From CAIWHR01 sp963708855 (GTDB lineage: Bacteria; Pseudomonadota; Gammaproteobacteria; Burkholderiales; Casimicrobiaceae): 64,000 bases of DNA. The notes beneath the pieces were generated by a model. The model was given only the letters and a program-made list of their open reading frames with translations. It was not told where the DNA came from and ran no database searches. Of the stretch, positions 54,216-62,490 are shown one piece after another (the first letter of the stretch is position 1; each line of letters starts with the position of its first letter). The stretch covers positions 186,001 to 250,000 of the forward strand of contig CAVPUM010000009.1 of NCBI GenBank assembly GCA_963708855.1. Reading direction: 5' to 3'. Made by a program: the position numbers and the translations under genes.

Positions 54216-55247
54216 TCAGAAATGCTCTGCGCGCGGCCGGTCGATCCGTGGGTCCGAAGCGACGTTGTCGTTGGGGTGGGCGGCCGACATGGCGGCACCC
54301 GCCGCCCGTGCGCGCTTGAGCACGGTCCAGTGGTAACGGTACGACGCGAGGTCGTGCATCTTGCCACCTATGGACAGCGGCGCCCAATCCGCGGCCTGCG
54401 CCGCGGCGAGAATGCCGGTTGCCTCCTCGATCTGCGCCGCGTCGAGTCGCATCGCGCGGAGAATCGGATCGATCTGCGCGGGGTGAATGCTCCACATGCG
54501 CAGGAATCCGAATTCCTCGCGCGCCCGGCGCGCGTCGTTGTACACCGCCTGCGGATCGCCGATCGCGCGGGTGATGCCGTGCGCGGGAATGCGATTGTGC
54601 GCCAGCGCCGCTGCCGCCGTCTCGCACTTCGCGCGGCGAACGAGCGGGTGGTCGAACTGGCCGGGGCTGTCCATGGCGGACATGGGAATGGCGCCCTCGT
54701 GGGCGCTCACGAAGTCGAGCGTGCCGAAGTCGAGGCTCGCCACACCCGGGAACGCCGCGATTGCCCAGGCGTCGCGCACGGCGCCGTGCGTCTCGACCAG
54801 CACGCTCACCGGAATCTCGCGGCCGAGACCGCGTCGGGCATCCTCCAGCGCGAGGGCGTCGAGAAACCGCACGACGTCGGCGACGCACTCCGCCTTGGGC
54901 AAGGTCAGGAAGGCGAGCCGGTCGCCGGCGTCGGCGACGAGAATCTCGAGCTCCGCGCGCCACGACGGATGCCGTGTGCCGTGCAGTCGCGCTCCGACGC
55001 GGTCGTGCCGGTTGGCGTCGCTCGCGATGAGGGCAGCCAGGGCCCTCGCGTGCTCGAGCTCGCGGCCGACCGGCGCGCCGTCCTCGCAGTCGGCCGCGAT
55101 GTCGAACACCGGACCCCGCTCGGCCTGCAGCGACATCGCTTTTGCGACGTGCTTCGCGTTGCCGGCATAGTGCACGCACGGCGGCCACACCGGCGTCGAG
55201 GCGGCCCGATCGAAAAGCGCTGCATCGGGCGACAGGCTGGCCGTCAT
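54216..55247 (-). CDS. HpcH/HpaI-type CoA ester lyase (CitE-like)
   Basis: A 343-residue CitE-like protein of the HpcH/HpaI superfamily, starting MTASLSPDAALFDRAASTPV. Features are VFDIAADCEDGAPVGRELEHA (metal-binding Asp/Glu pair), VGARLHGTRHPSWRAELEIL, VSVLVETHGAVRDAW with the second glutamate, and LDFGTLDFVSAHEG. Relatives act as malyl- or citramalyl-CoA lyases and thioesterases, and as citrate lyase beta subunits. No citrate-lyase alpha or gamma genes are here, so a stand-alone CoA-ester lyase is likely. It sits between mdh (28 bp) and acnA (35 bp); this order is common in Burkholderia-type genomes. The frame is clean. Confidence 0.85.
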   Translation of the reverse strand: MTASLSPDAALFDRAASTPVWPPCVHYAGNAKHVAKAMSLQAERGPVFDIAADCEDGAPVGRELEHARALAALIASDANRHDRVGARLHGTRHPSWRAELEILVADAGDRLAFLTLPKAECVADVVRFLDALALEDARRGLGREIPVSVLVETHGAVRDAWAIAAFPGVASLDFGTLDFVSAHEGAIPMSAMDSPGQFDHPLVRRAKCETAAAALAHNRIPAHGITRAIGDPQAVYNDARRAREEFGFLRMWSIHPAQIDPILRAMRLDAAQIEEATGILAAAQAADWAPLSIGGKMHDLASYRYHWTVLKRARAAGAAMSAAHPNDNVASDPRIDRPRAEHF

Positions 55248-55275
55248 GGCGGTCGCGGGCGGGTCCGCCGCACTT

Positions 55276-56262
55276 CTAGCCGAGCAGCGACGCCACGCCG
55301 GCGCGTTCTTCCTCGAGCTCCTTCAGCGTGGCGTTCATCCGCTCGCGCGAGAACTCGTCTATCGGAAGATCCGCCACGCGCGTGTACTCGCCACCGGCGG
55401 TCGTCACCGGGACGCCGTAGATCACGTCCTCCGGAATGCCATAGCTTCCGTCCGAGGGCACGCCCATGGTTGCCCATTTGCCCTGCGTGCCCAGCGCCCA
55501 ATCGCGCATGTGGCCGATTGCCGCGTTGGCGGCCGAGGCCGCCGACGACAGGCCGCGCGCCGCGATGATCGCCGCGCCACGCTTGCCGACAGTGGGCAGG
55601 AAGACAGTGCGGTTCCAGTTCTCGTCGTTGATCATCGCCTTCACCGATTGGCCGTCGGCGGTCGCGAAGCGGTAGTCGGCATACATCGTCGGCGAGTGAT
55701 TGCCCCAGACACAGAGCTTCTCGATCGAGCCGACGGGCTTGCCCGTCCTGGCCGCGAGTTGCGACAGCGCGCGGTTGTGATCGAGGCGCAGCATGGCGGT
55801 GAAGTTCTTCTTCGGCAGCGAGGGTGCCGACTTCATCGCGATGTAGGCGTTGGTATTCGCCGGATTGCCGACGACGAGCACGCGGATGCTCCGGGCGGCG
55901 ACGGCGTCGAGCGCCTTGCCCTGCTCGATGAAGATCTTCGCGTTCTCCATCAGCAGGTCCTTGCGCTCCATCCCGGGCCCGCGCGGCTTGGCGCCGACCA
56001 GAAGCGCGTAATCGGCCTCCTTGAACGCAACCTTCGGGTCCCCGGTGCCGGTCATGCCGGCCAGCAGCGGAAACGCCGAATCCTCGAGCTCCATCATCAC
56101 TCCCTGCATCGCGGCCTGCGCCTTGTCCATGGGCAGCTCGAGCAGCTGGAAGATGACCGGCTGATCGAGACCCAGCATCTCGCCAGTCGCGATACGAAAC
56201 AGCAGGGAGTATCCGATCTGGCCGGCGGCACCGGTGACTGCAACGCGAACGGGTTTTTTCAT
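55276..56262 (-). CDS. mdh: Malate dehydrogenase
   Basis: NAD-dependent malate dehydrogenase, 328 residues, starting MKKPVRVAVTGAAGQIGYSL. It has the Rossmann motif TGAAGQIG (~10–17), LLELPMDKAQAAMQGV with the NAD-specific charged residue, the substrate-binding loop GAKPRGPGMERKDLL, VVGNPANTNA and the catalytic histidine in CVWGNHSPTMYADY. The length is that of the cytoplasmic homodimeric type. An AAGGAAG-type sequence lies just upstream. A strong TTGACA–18 bp–TAGAAT promoter lies about 170 bp upstream. The frame is clean. It opens the minus-strand TCA unit mdh–citE-like–acnA. Confidence 0.97.
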   Translation of the reverse strand: MKKPVRVAVTGAAGQIGYSLLFRIATGEMLGLDQPVIFQLLELPMDKAQAAMQGVMMELEDSAFPLLAGMTGTGDPKVAFKEADYALLVGAKPRGPGMERKDLLMENAKIFIEQGKALDAVAARSIRVLVVGNPANTNAYIAMKSAPSLPKKNFTAMLRLDHNRALSQLAARTGKPVGSIEKLCVWGNHSPTMYADYRFATADGQSVKAMINDENWNRTVFLPTVGKRGAAIIAARGLSSAASAANAAIGHMRDWALGTQGKWATMGVPSDGSYGIPEDVIYGVPVTTAGGEYTRVADLPIDEFSRERMNATLKELEEERAGVASLLG

Positions 56263-56428
56263 GGAAGGCTCCGTGGAAGGAAGGGACGGAAAACGCAAGG
56301 TCTTGCAGCGATCCGGACGATCGTCGGACGAGCGTAGCGCATTGTCCCCCGTTGACATGTTGCGTTGCGTCAAACCGGACCGTTTCGACACCTGCGTCCC
56401 GGTTCGCCTCCTCCCCGCCTTGGCCGCG

Positions 56429-56458
56429 ATTCTAGTCCCGCCCACCGCCGTGTGTCAA
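56429..56458 (-). promoter_or_regulatory. Sigma-70 promoter for mdh
   Basis: On the minus strand TTGACA (56458–56453) and TAGAAT (56434–56429) are separated by 18 bp, close to the sigma-70 consensus. It points at mdh, about 170 bp downstream. The palindromic site at 56463–56483 lies just upstream of the −35 box. Confidence 0.7.
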
Positions 56459-56462
56459 TTAA

Positions 56463-56483
56463 GTCTTATATCTTATAGAAGAC
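56463..56483. promoter_or_regulatory. Palindromic operator candidate for the GntR regulator
   Basis: GTCTTATAT-ctt-ATAGAAGAC is an imperfect 21-bp inverted repeat (16 of 21 positions symmetric) in an AT-rich island of the 348-bp mdh/gntR gap (56263–56610). A related half-site, TATAGAC, follows at about 56495–56501. Position between two divergent promoters fits a GntR/HutC operator. I see no gene in the gap. Confidence 0.55.
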
Positions 56484-56610
56484 AAATGATAGGATATAGA
56501 CAGAGTTCGCCGGGCGTTCGATAATCAACCTCGCGCCGCTGCCGCCGAGCCGGGCCGGTCCGGATCCCCGGGGGCGGTGCGAAGCGTCATTGCCGCAAGG
56601 GGCAATCGTC

Positions 56611-57342
56611 ATGTCCGACAGCACGCCGTCGTTCCAGCCGCTCTATCTGCAGATCAAGGGGCTGCTCGAACGCGACCTCGAGGCCGGCGAATGGCGGCCC
56701 GGCGCGACGATCCCGAGCGAGAACGCCCTCGCGTCGCGGTTCGGGGTTTCCCAGGGAACCGTGCGCAAGGCCATTGCCGCGCTGGCAGCGGACAACCTCG
56801 TCGTCCGCCGGCAGGGCAAAGGCACGTTCGTGGCGACCCACACCGAGGAAAAGTCCTCGCTGTTTCGCTTCCTGCGCATCCGTCGCAACGACGGCCGCGA
56901 CGAGTATCCGCGCAGTCGTCTCCTCGATGTCCGCCGGGGCCGGGCGTCGGCGGAGGCCGCACGCCTGCTCGACCTCAAACCCGGCGAGCCCGTCATCCTG
57001 CTTCGCCGCGTGCTGGAGTACGCGGGCGAGCCCGTCGTCCTCGACGAGATCGCGTTGCCGGGCGGGCTCTTCAAGGGCTTGACCAGGACCCGGGTCGAAG
57101 CTTACCAGGGCTCGATGTACGGGCTTTTCGAGACCGAGTTCGGCGTCCGGATGCTGAAGGCGCAGGAAAAGCTCCGCGCCGTAGCGGCGGACGCCGCAAG
57201 CGCCCGGATGCTGCGGGTTCGCCCGGGTGCCCCGCTCCTTGCCGTCGACCGGGTGACGTTGACCTATGGCGACCGGCCGGTCGAATGGCGGCGGGGACTG
57301 TGCACGACGAAGAGCCACCATTATGTCAATGAGTTGGGTTGA
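56611..57342 (+). CDS. GntR family transcriptional regulator (HutC/UTRA type)
   Basis: A DNA-binding repressor or activator of 243 residues. The winged helix-turn-helix is at residues ~10–75 (PLYLQIKGLLERDLEAGEWR, IPSENALASRFGVSQGTVRK, RRQGKGTFVATH), followed by a UTRA-type ligand domain (~90–240). AAGGGG eight bases upstream supports the ATG at 56611 over an in-frame ATG at 56590. It lies head-to-head with mdh and 177 bp before sdhC on the same strand; similar gntR genes stand before sdh operons in many betaproteobacteria. It may sense a TCA intermediate, but this is inferred from position. Confidence 0.9.
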   Translation: MSDSTPSFQPLYLQIKGLLERDLEAGEWRPGATIPSENALASRFGVSQGTVRKAIAALAADNLVVRRQGKGTFVATHTEEKSSLFRFLRIRRNDGRDEYPRSRLLDVRRGRASAEAARLLDLKPGEPVILLRRVLEYAGEPVVLDEIALPGGLFKGLTRTRVEAYQGSMYGLFETEFGVRMLKAQEKLRAVAADAASARMLRVRPGAPLLAVDRVTLTYGDRPVEWRRGLCTTKSHHYVNELG

Positions 57343-57372
57343 CAGCCATCGCTGCGATTCGATGGCGGGCCG

Positions 57373-57403
57373 TTGGCTCAAAGCGCGCGCAGCACGCTAT
57401 AAT
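57373..57403 (+). promoter_or_regulatory. Promoter upstream of sdhC
   Basis: A consensus −10 box TATAAT (57398–57403) lies about 117 bp before sdhC, with a weaker −35 TTGGCT (57373–57378) 19 bp upstream. It would allow sdh transcription apart from gntR. The rest of the gap (57404–57519) shows no feature I can name. Confidence 0.6.
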
Positions 57404-57519
57404 TTGCTGCTGCTGTGCACAATAGGGAAGGCGGACCTGATTGGAGTGTCCCCGGGTCCCGATGTGCGCGCGTGCCGATACCTGCGGATCACTTCCATGC
57501 CCGATCGACGACTTGCACC

Positions 57520-57894
57520 GTGAAGCAACGCCCGGTCTACCTCGACCTGCCGCGCATCCGGCTGCCGTTGCCCGGGATCGTGTCGATTCTGCATCGGTTG
57601 TCCGGTGCCGTTCTGTTCCTCGCCGGCATCCCGCTCCTGCTCGCGGGCGTTGCCGCCAGTCTCGCATCGCCCGAAGCGTACGCGGACCTGAAGGCGACAT
57701 TCGCACATCCGGTCGTCAAGCTCGCGCTCATCGGTTTTGCCTGGGCTTACCTGCACCACTTCTGCGCCGGAATCCGGTACCTGCTTCTTGATCTGCATCG
57801 CGGCGTCGACCTCGAGCCCGCGCGCCGGTCCAGTGCCGTCGTGCTCGTCCTAAGCCTCGCCTTGACACTGATCGTGGGGGTGCGCCTGTGGTAG
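57520..57894 (+). CDS. sdhC: Succinate dehydrogenase cytochrome b556 subunit
   Basis: A membrane anchor of complex II, 124 residues with three helices, started at GTG 57520 (MKQRPVYLDLPRIRLPLPGI). It helps bind heme b and quinone. Features are the LPGIVSILHRLSGAVLF segment (quinone-site serine and conserved H-R) and the heme-ligand histidine in WAYLHHFCAGIRYLLLDLHRG. The length is normal. Its stop overlaps the sdhD start by seven bases, so translation is probably coupled. The frame is clean. Confidence 0.93.
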   Translation: MKQRPVYLDLPRIRLPLPGIVSILHRLSGAVLFLAGIPLLLAGVAASLASPEAYADLKATFAHPVVKLALIGFAWAYLHHFCAGIRYLLLDLHRGVDLEPARRSSAVVLVLSLALTLIVGVRLW

Positions 57895-58244
57895 CGCGAC
57901 GGCAGGCGGTCGGGGCGCATTACGGCCTCATGGATTGGCTGATCCAGCGCCTTACCGCGGTGGTCATGGCGCTCTACAGTCTGCTCGTGCTGGGCATCGC
58001 CCTCTGGAATGGCGGGATCGACCACCCGCTGTGGATCCGGCTGTTTGCCGACGACGGCTTCCGGATCGCCTCTTTCCTGTTCATGGTGGCGTTGCTCTAC
58101 CACGCATGGATCGGCGTGCGCGACATCCTCATGGATTACATCAAGCCCGTCGGCGTGCGCCTGCTGCTGGAGACGATGACTGTCGTCGTCCTGGTCGCCT
58201 ATCTCGGCTGGACGATCGGGCTCCTGTGGAGCGGCCCCGCTTGA
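57888..58244 (+). CDS. sdhD: Succinate dehydrogenase hydrophobic anchor subunit
   Basis: The second membrane anchor of complex II, 118 residues with three helices, starting at GTG 57888 inside the end of sdhC. Features are HYGLMDWLIQRLTAVVMALY and YHAWIGVRDILMDYIKPVGV, which carries the second heme-b histidine and the quinone-site region. It ends GLLWSGPA; the stop overlaps the sdhA start (TTGA). Such tight overlaps are normal for this operon. The frame is clean. Confidence 0.93.
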   Translation: MVARRQAVGAHYGLMDWLIQRLTAVVMALYSLLVLGIALWNGGIDHPLWIRLFADDGFRIASFLFMVALLYHAWIGVRDILMDYIKPVGVRLLLETMTVVVLVAYLGWTIGLLWSGPA

Positions 58245-60004
58245 AGCTCCCCGTGCGCAAGTTCGACGCGGTCGTCGTCGGCGCCGGTGGCGCCGGCATG
58301 CGGGCATCCCTGCAGCTGGCGGAGGCGGGGCTGTCCGTGGCGGTCCTCTCCAAGGTCTTCCCCACGCGTTCCCACACCGTGGCGGCGCAGGGAGGCATCG
58401 GCGCCTCGCTCGGCAACATGTCCGAGGACAACTGGCTCTGGCACATGTACGACACGATCAAGGGCTCCGACTGGCTCGGCGACCAGGACGCCATCGAGTA
58501 CATGTGCCGGATGGCGCCGCAGGTCGTCTACGAGCTCGAGCACTTCGGCATGCCGTTCGACCGCAACGCCGACGGCACGATCTACCAGCGGCCCTTCGGC
58601 GGACATTCGGCGAATTTCGGCGAGAAGGCGGTGCAACGTGCCTGCGCCGCCGCCGACCGCACCGGCCACGCGCTGGTGCACACGCTCTACCAGCGCAATG
58701 TGCGCGCCAACACTCAGTTCTTCGTCGAGTGGATGGCGCTCGACCTCGTCCGCGACGCCGACGGCGACGTGCTGGGTGTCGTTGCGATGGAGATGGAAAC
58801 CGGTGACGTGGCGATCCTGCAGGCGAAGGCGACGATGTTCGCGACCGGCGGCGCCGGCCGTATCTTCGCGGCGTCGACCAACGCGTTCATCAACACCGGG
58901 GACGGTCTCGGGATGGCGGCGCGCGCCGGGATTCCGCTGCAGGACATGGAGTTCTGGCAGTTCCACCCGACCGGGGTCGCCGGCGCGGGCGTGCTCATCA
59001 CCGAGGGCGTGCGCGGCGAGGGCGGGATATTGCTGAACTGCAACGGCGAGCGTTTCATGGAGCGCTATGCCCCCAATCTGAAGGACCTCGCTTCGCGCGA
59101 CGTCGTCAGCCGGTCGATGGACCAGGAGATCAAGGAAGGCCGGGGCTGCGGACCGCACAAGGACTTCGTGCTGCTCAAGCTCGATCACCTTGGCCCCGAG
59201 GTGATCATGAAGCGGTTGCCCTCGATCCGCGAGATCGCGCTCAAGTTCGCGAACGTCGACTGCATCCGGGAACCGATCCCGGTCGTGCCGACGATCCACT
59301 ACCAGATGGGCGGCATCCCGACCAACATTCACGGCCAGGTGGTGGCGCCGAAGCAGGGCGACTACAAGGCGGTCGTCAACGGGCTGTACGCGGTTGGCGA
59401 ATGCGCGTGCGTGTCGGTGCACGGAGGCAACCGGCTGGGCACCAATTCGCTGCTCGACATCATCGTGTTCGGTCGTGCCGCCGGCGACTTCATCGTCGAG
59501 CAGAACCTGCGGCGCGTCGCGCACAAGCCGTTGCCGGCCCATGCGGCGGACGCCTCGCTTGCGCGGCTCGCGCGGCTGGATGGCGCGTCGTCGGGCGAGT
59601 CGGTGGCGGTGGTGGCGAGCGACCTGCGCAAGACGATGCAGGCCCACTGCGGCGTGTTCCGCAATCAGCAGCTCCTGTCCGAGGGCGTCGCGGAGGTCAT
59701 GGCGCTCGAGGCGCGCGTCGGAGCCACCGCGATCAAGGATCGGAGCCGTACGTTCAACACCGCCAGGGTCGAGGCGCTCGAGCTCGACAACCTGATCGAG
59801 ACGGCGAAGGCGACCGTGGTCTCGGCCGAAGCGCGGCAGGAATCGCGCGGCGCGCAGGCACGCAGCGACTACCCGAACCGCGACGACGCGAACTGGTTGC
59901 AGCACACGCTGTGGTACCGCGAAGGCAACCGCCTCGAGTACAAGCCGGTGAACATGAAGCCGGTGTCGGTGGAAGCGTTTCCGCCGAAGGCCCGCACCTA
60001 TTGA
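58241..60004 (+). CDS. sdhA: Succinate dehydrogenase flavoprotein subunit
   Basis: The catalytic subunit of complex II, 587 residues, oxidises succinate to fumarate with covalent FAD. The frame starts at TTG 58241 (reading MKLPVRKFDAVVVGAGGAGM), overlapping the sdhD stop; GTG at 58253 is the alternative. Signatures are the FAD motif VVGAGGAGMRA, the flavinylated histidine in SHTVAAQGGIGASLGN, the active-site HPTG (EFWQFHPTGVAGAG), RGEGGILLNCNGERFM and HGGNRLGTNSLLDIIVFGR. It ends VEAFPPKARTY, as usual. The frame is clean. Confidence 0.97.
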   Translation: MKLPVRKFDAVVVGAGGAGMRASLQLAEAGLSVAVLSKVFPTRSHTVAAQGGIGASLGNMSEDNWLWHMYDTIKGSDWLGDQDAIEYMCRMAPQVVYELEHFGMPFDRNADGTIYQRPFGGHSANFGEKAVQRACAAADRTGHALVHTLYQRNVRANTQFFVEWMALDLVRDADGDVLGVVAMEMETGDVAILQAKATMFATGGAGRIFAASTNAFINTGDGLGMAARAGIPLQDMEFWQFHPTGVAGAGVLITEGVRGEGGILLNCNGERFMERYAPNLKDLASRDVVSRSMDQEIKEGRGCGPHKDFVLLKLDHLGPEVIMKRLPSIREIALKFANVDCIREPIPVVPTIHYQMGGIPTNIHGQVVAPKQGDYKAVVNGLYAVGECACVSVHGGNRLGTNSLLDIIVFGRAAGDFIVEQNLRRVAHKPLPAHAADASLARLARLDGASSGESVAVVASDLRKTMQAHCGVFRNQQLLSEGVAEVMALEARVGATAIKDRSRTFNTARVEALELDNLIETAKATVVSAEARQESRGAQARSDYPNRDDANWLQHTLWYREGNRLEYKPVNMKPVSVEAFPPKARTY

Positions 60005-60014
60005 TCGGCGCCCG

Positions 60015-60710
60015 ATGAAATTCCGCATTTATCGTTACGATCCGGAAAAGGACGCCAAGCCGTACGTGCAGGATTACGACGTCGCGCTCGATCCGCACGA
60101 CCGGATGCTGCTCGACGCGCTGATCCGGGTGAAGGCGGTCGACGATACGCTGTCCTTCCGGCGCAGCTGCCGCGAGGGCGTGTGCGGTTCCGACGCGATG
60201 AACATCAACGGCAAGAACGGCCTCGCCTGCGTCACCAATCTCAACGACCTCAAGGAACCGGTCGAGCTGCGACCGCTGCCCGGGTTGCCCGTGATCCGCG
60301 ACCTGATCGTGGACATGAGCCAGTTCTTCAAGCAGTACCACTCGATCAAGCCGTACCTCGTCAACGATTCCCCCGCGCCCGAGAAGGAGCGGCTGCAGTC
60401 GCCCGAGGACCGCGAGGAGCTCGACGGGCTCTACGAATGCATCCTCTGCGCCTGCTGTACGACGGCGTGCCCTTCGTTCTGGTGGAACCCGGACAAGTTC
60501 GTCGGCCCGGCCGGCCTCCTCGCCGCGTATCGATTCATCGCCGACTCGCGCGACCAGGCGCTCGTCGAGCGCCTCGACAATCTCGAGGATCCGTACCGGC
60601 TGTTCCGTTGCCACACGATCATGAATTGCGTCGACGTCTGCCCGAAGGGGCTCAATCCGACGAAGGCGATAGGCAAGATCAAGGACATCATGGTGAAGCG
60701 GGCGGTGTAG
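60015..60710 (+). CDS. sdhB: Succinate dehydrogenase iron–sulfur subunit
   Basis: The electron-transfer subunit of complex II, 231 residues, starting MKFRIYRYDPEKDAKPYVQD. Its three clusters are visible: [2Fe-2S] cysteines in SCREGVCGSDAMNINGKNGL plus the following AC, and [4Fe-4S]/[3Fe-4S] ligands in CILCACCTTACPSFWWNP and CHTIMNCVDVCPKGLNP. The length is normal and it ends KDIMVKRAV. It lies 10 bp after sdhA. The frame is clean. Confidence 0.97.
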   Translation: MKFRIYRYDPEKDAKPYVQDYDVALDPHDRMLLDALIRVKAVDDTLSFRRSCREGVCGSDAMNINGKNGLACVTNLNDLKEPVELRPLPGLPVIRDLIVDMSQFFKQYHSIKPYLVNDSPAPEKERLQSPEDREELDGLYECILCACCTTACPSFWWNPDKFVGPAGLLAAYRFIADSRDQALVERLDNLEDPYRLFRCHTIMNCVDVCPKGLNPTKAIGKIKDIMVKRAV

Positions 60711-60735
60711 GACACGCTCCCTCCGGCCGATCGAA

Positions 60736-60975
60736 ATGGACGCAACCGAGTTGAGCCGCATGCGCTGGCGCTGCCGCCGGGGAATGCTGGAGAACGACCT
60801 GATCCTGACGCGTTTCCTCGACGCGCACGGCGCTACCATTTCTGCCGCGGATGTCGCGTCGCTCGACCGGCTGCTCGATCTCGCGGACGGCGAATTGTGG
60901 GAACTGATCGCCGGCCGCGCCGAACCCCGCGACGCGGAGTTGCTGCCGATGGTGGCGGCCCTGCGGGCGGCATGA
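60736..60975 (+). CDS. sdhE: FAD assembly factor SdhE
   Basis: A 79-residue helical protein of the SdhE/CptB (DUF339) family, needed to attach FAD to SdhA. It begins MDATELSRMRWRCRRGMLEN. The family mark R-R-G-M-L-E-N-D (the normal R-G-x-x-E) is near residue 15, followed by a bundle with LDRLLDLADGELWELIAGRA, where D-x-x-L-W and the last Gly/Arg are conserved. It lies 25 bp after sdhB, its usual place in betaproteobacteria. The frame is clean. Confidence 0.93.
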   Translation: MDATELSRMRWRCRRGMLENDLILTRFLDAHGATISAADVASLDRLLDLADGELWELIAGRAEPRDAELLPMVAALRAA

Positions 60976-61104
60976 GAGGATGATCTTCCCTCTGCAACAA
61001 GCCAGAGCCGACAGACCGGACGATCGGCCGATGAAGATGATTAGGGGGCGCAATCGATACGCGGTACCACCGATGCACGAACAACCCTGGATGGAGCCAA
61101 CATC

Positions 61105-62411
<1,307 letters not shown>

Positions 62412-62490
62412 CGCGACCGCACGCCCGGTGCCGGGCTGCCGGCGGGCGGCGTATGCGCGGAGACGCGATTGCGGACCATGAGGCGGCACC

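Noticed and set aside
62412..62490. GC-rich hairpin-like sequence between gltA and sucA as a terminator
   Set aside because: The stem has only a 2-base loop and no T-run, and the genes are probably co-transcribed.
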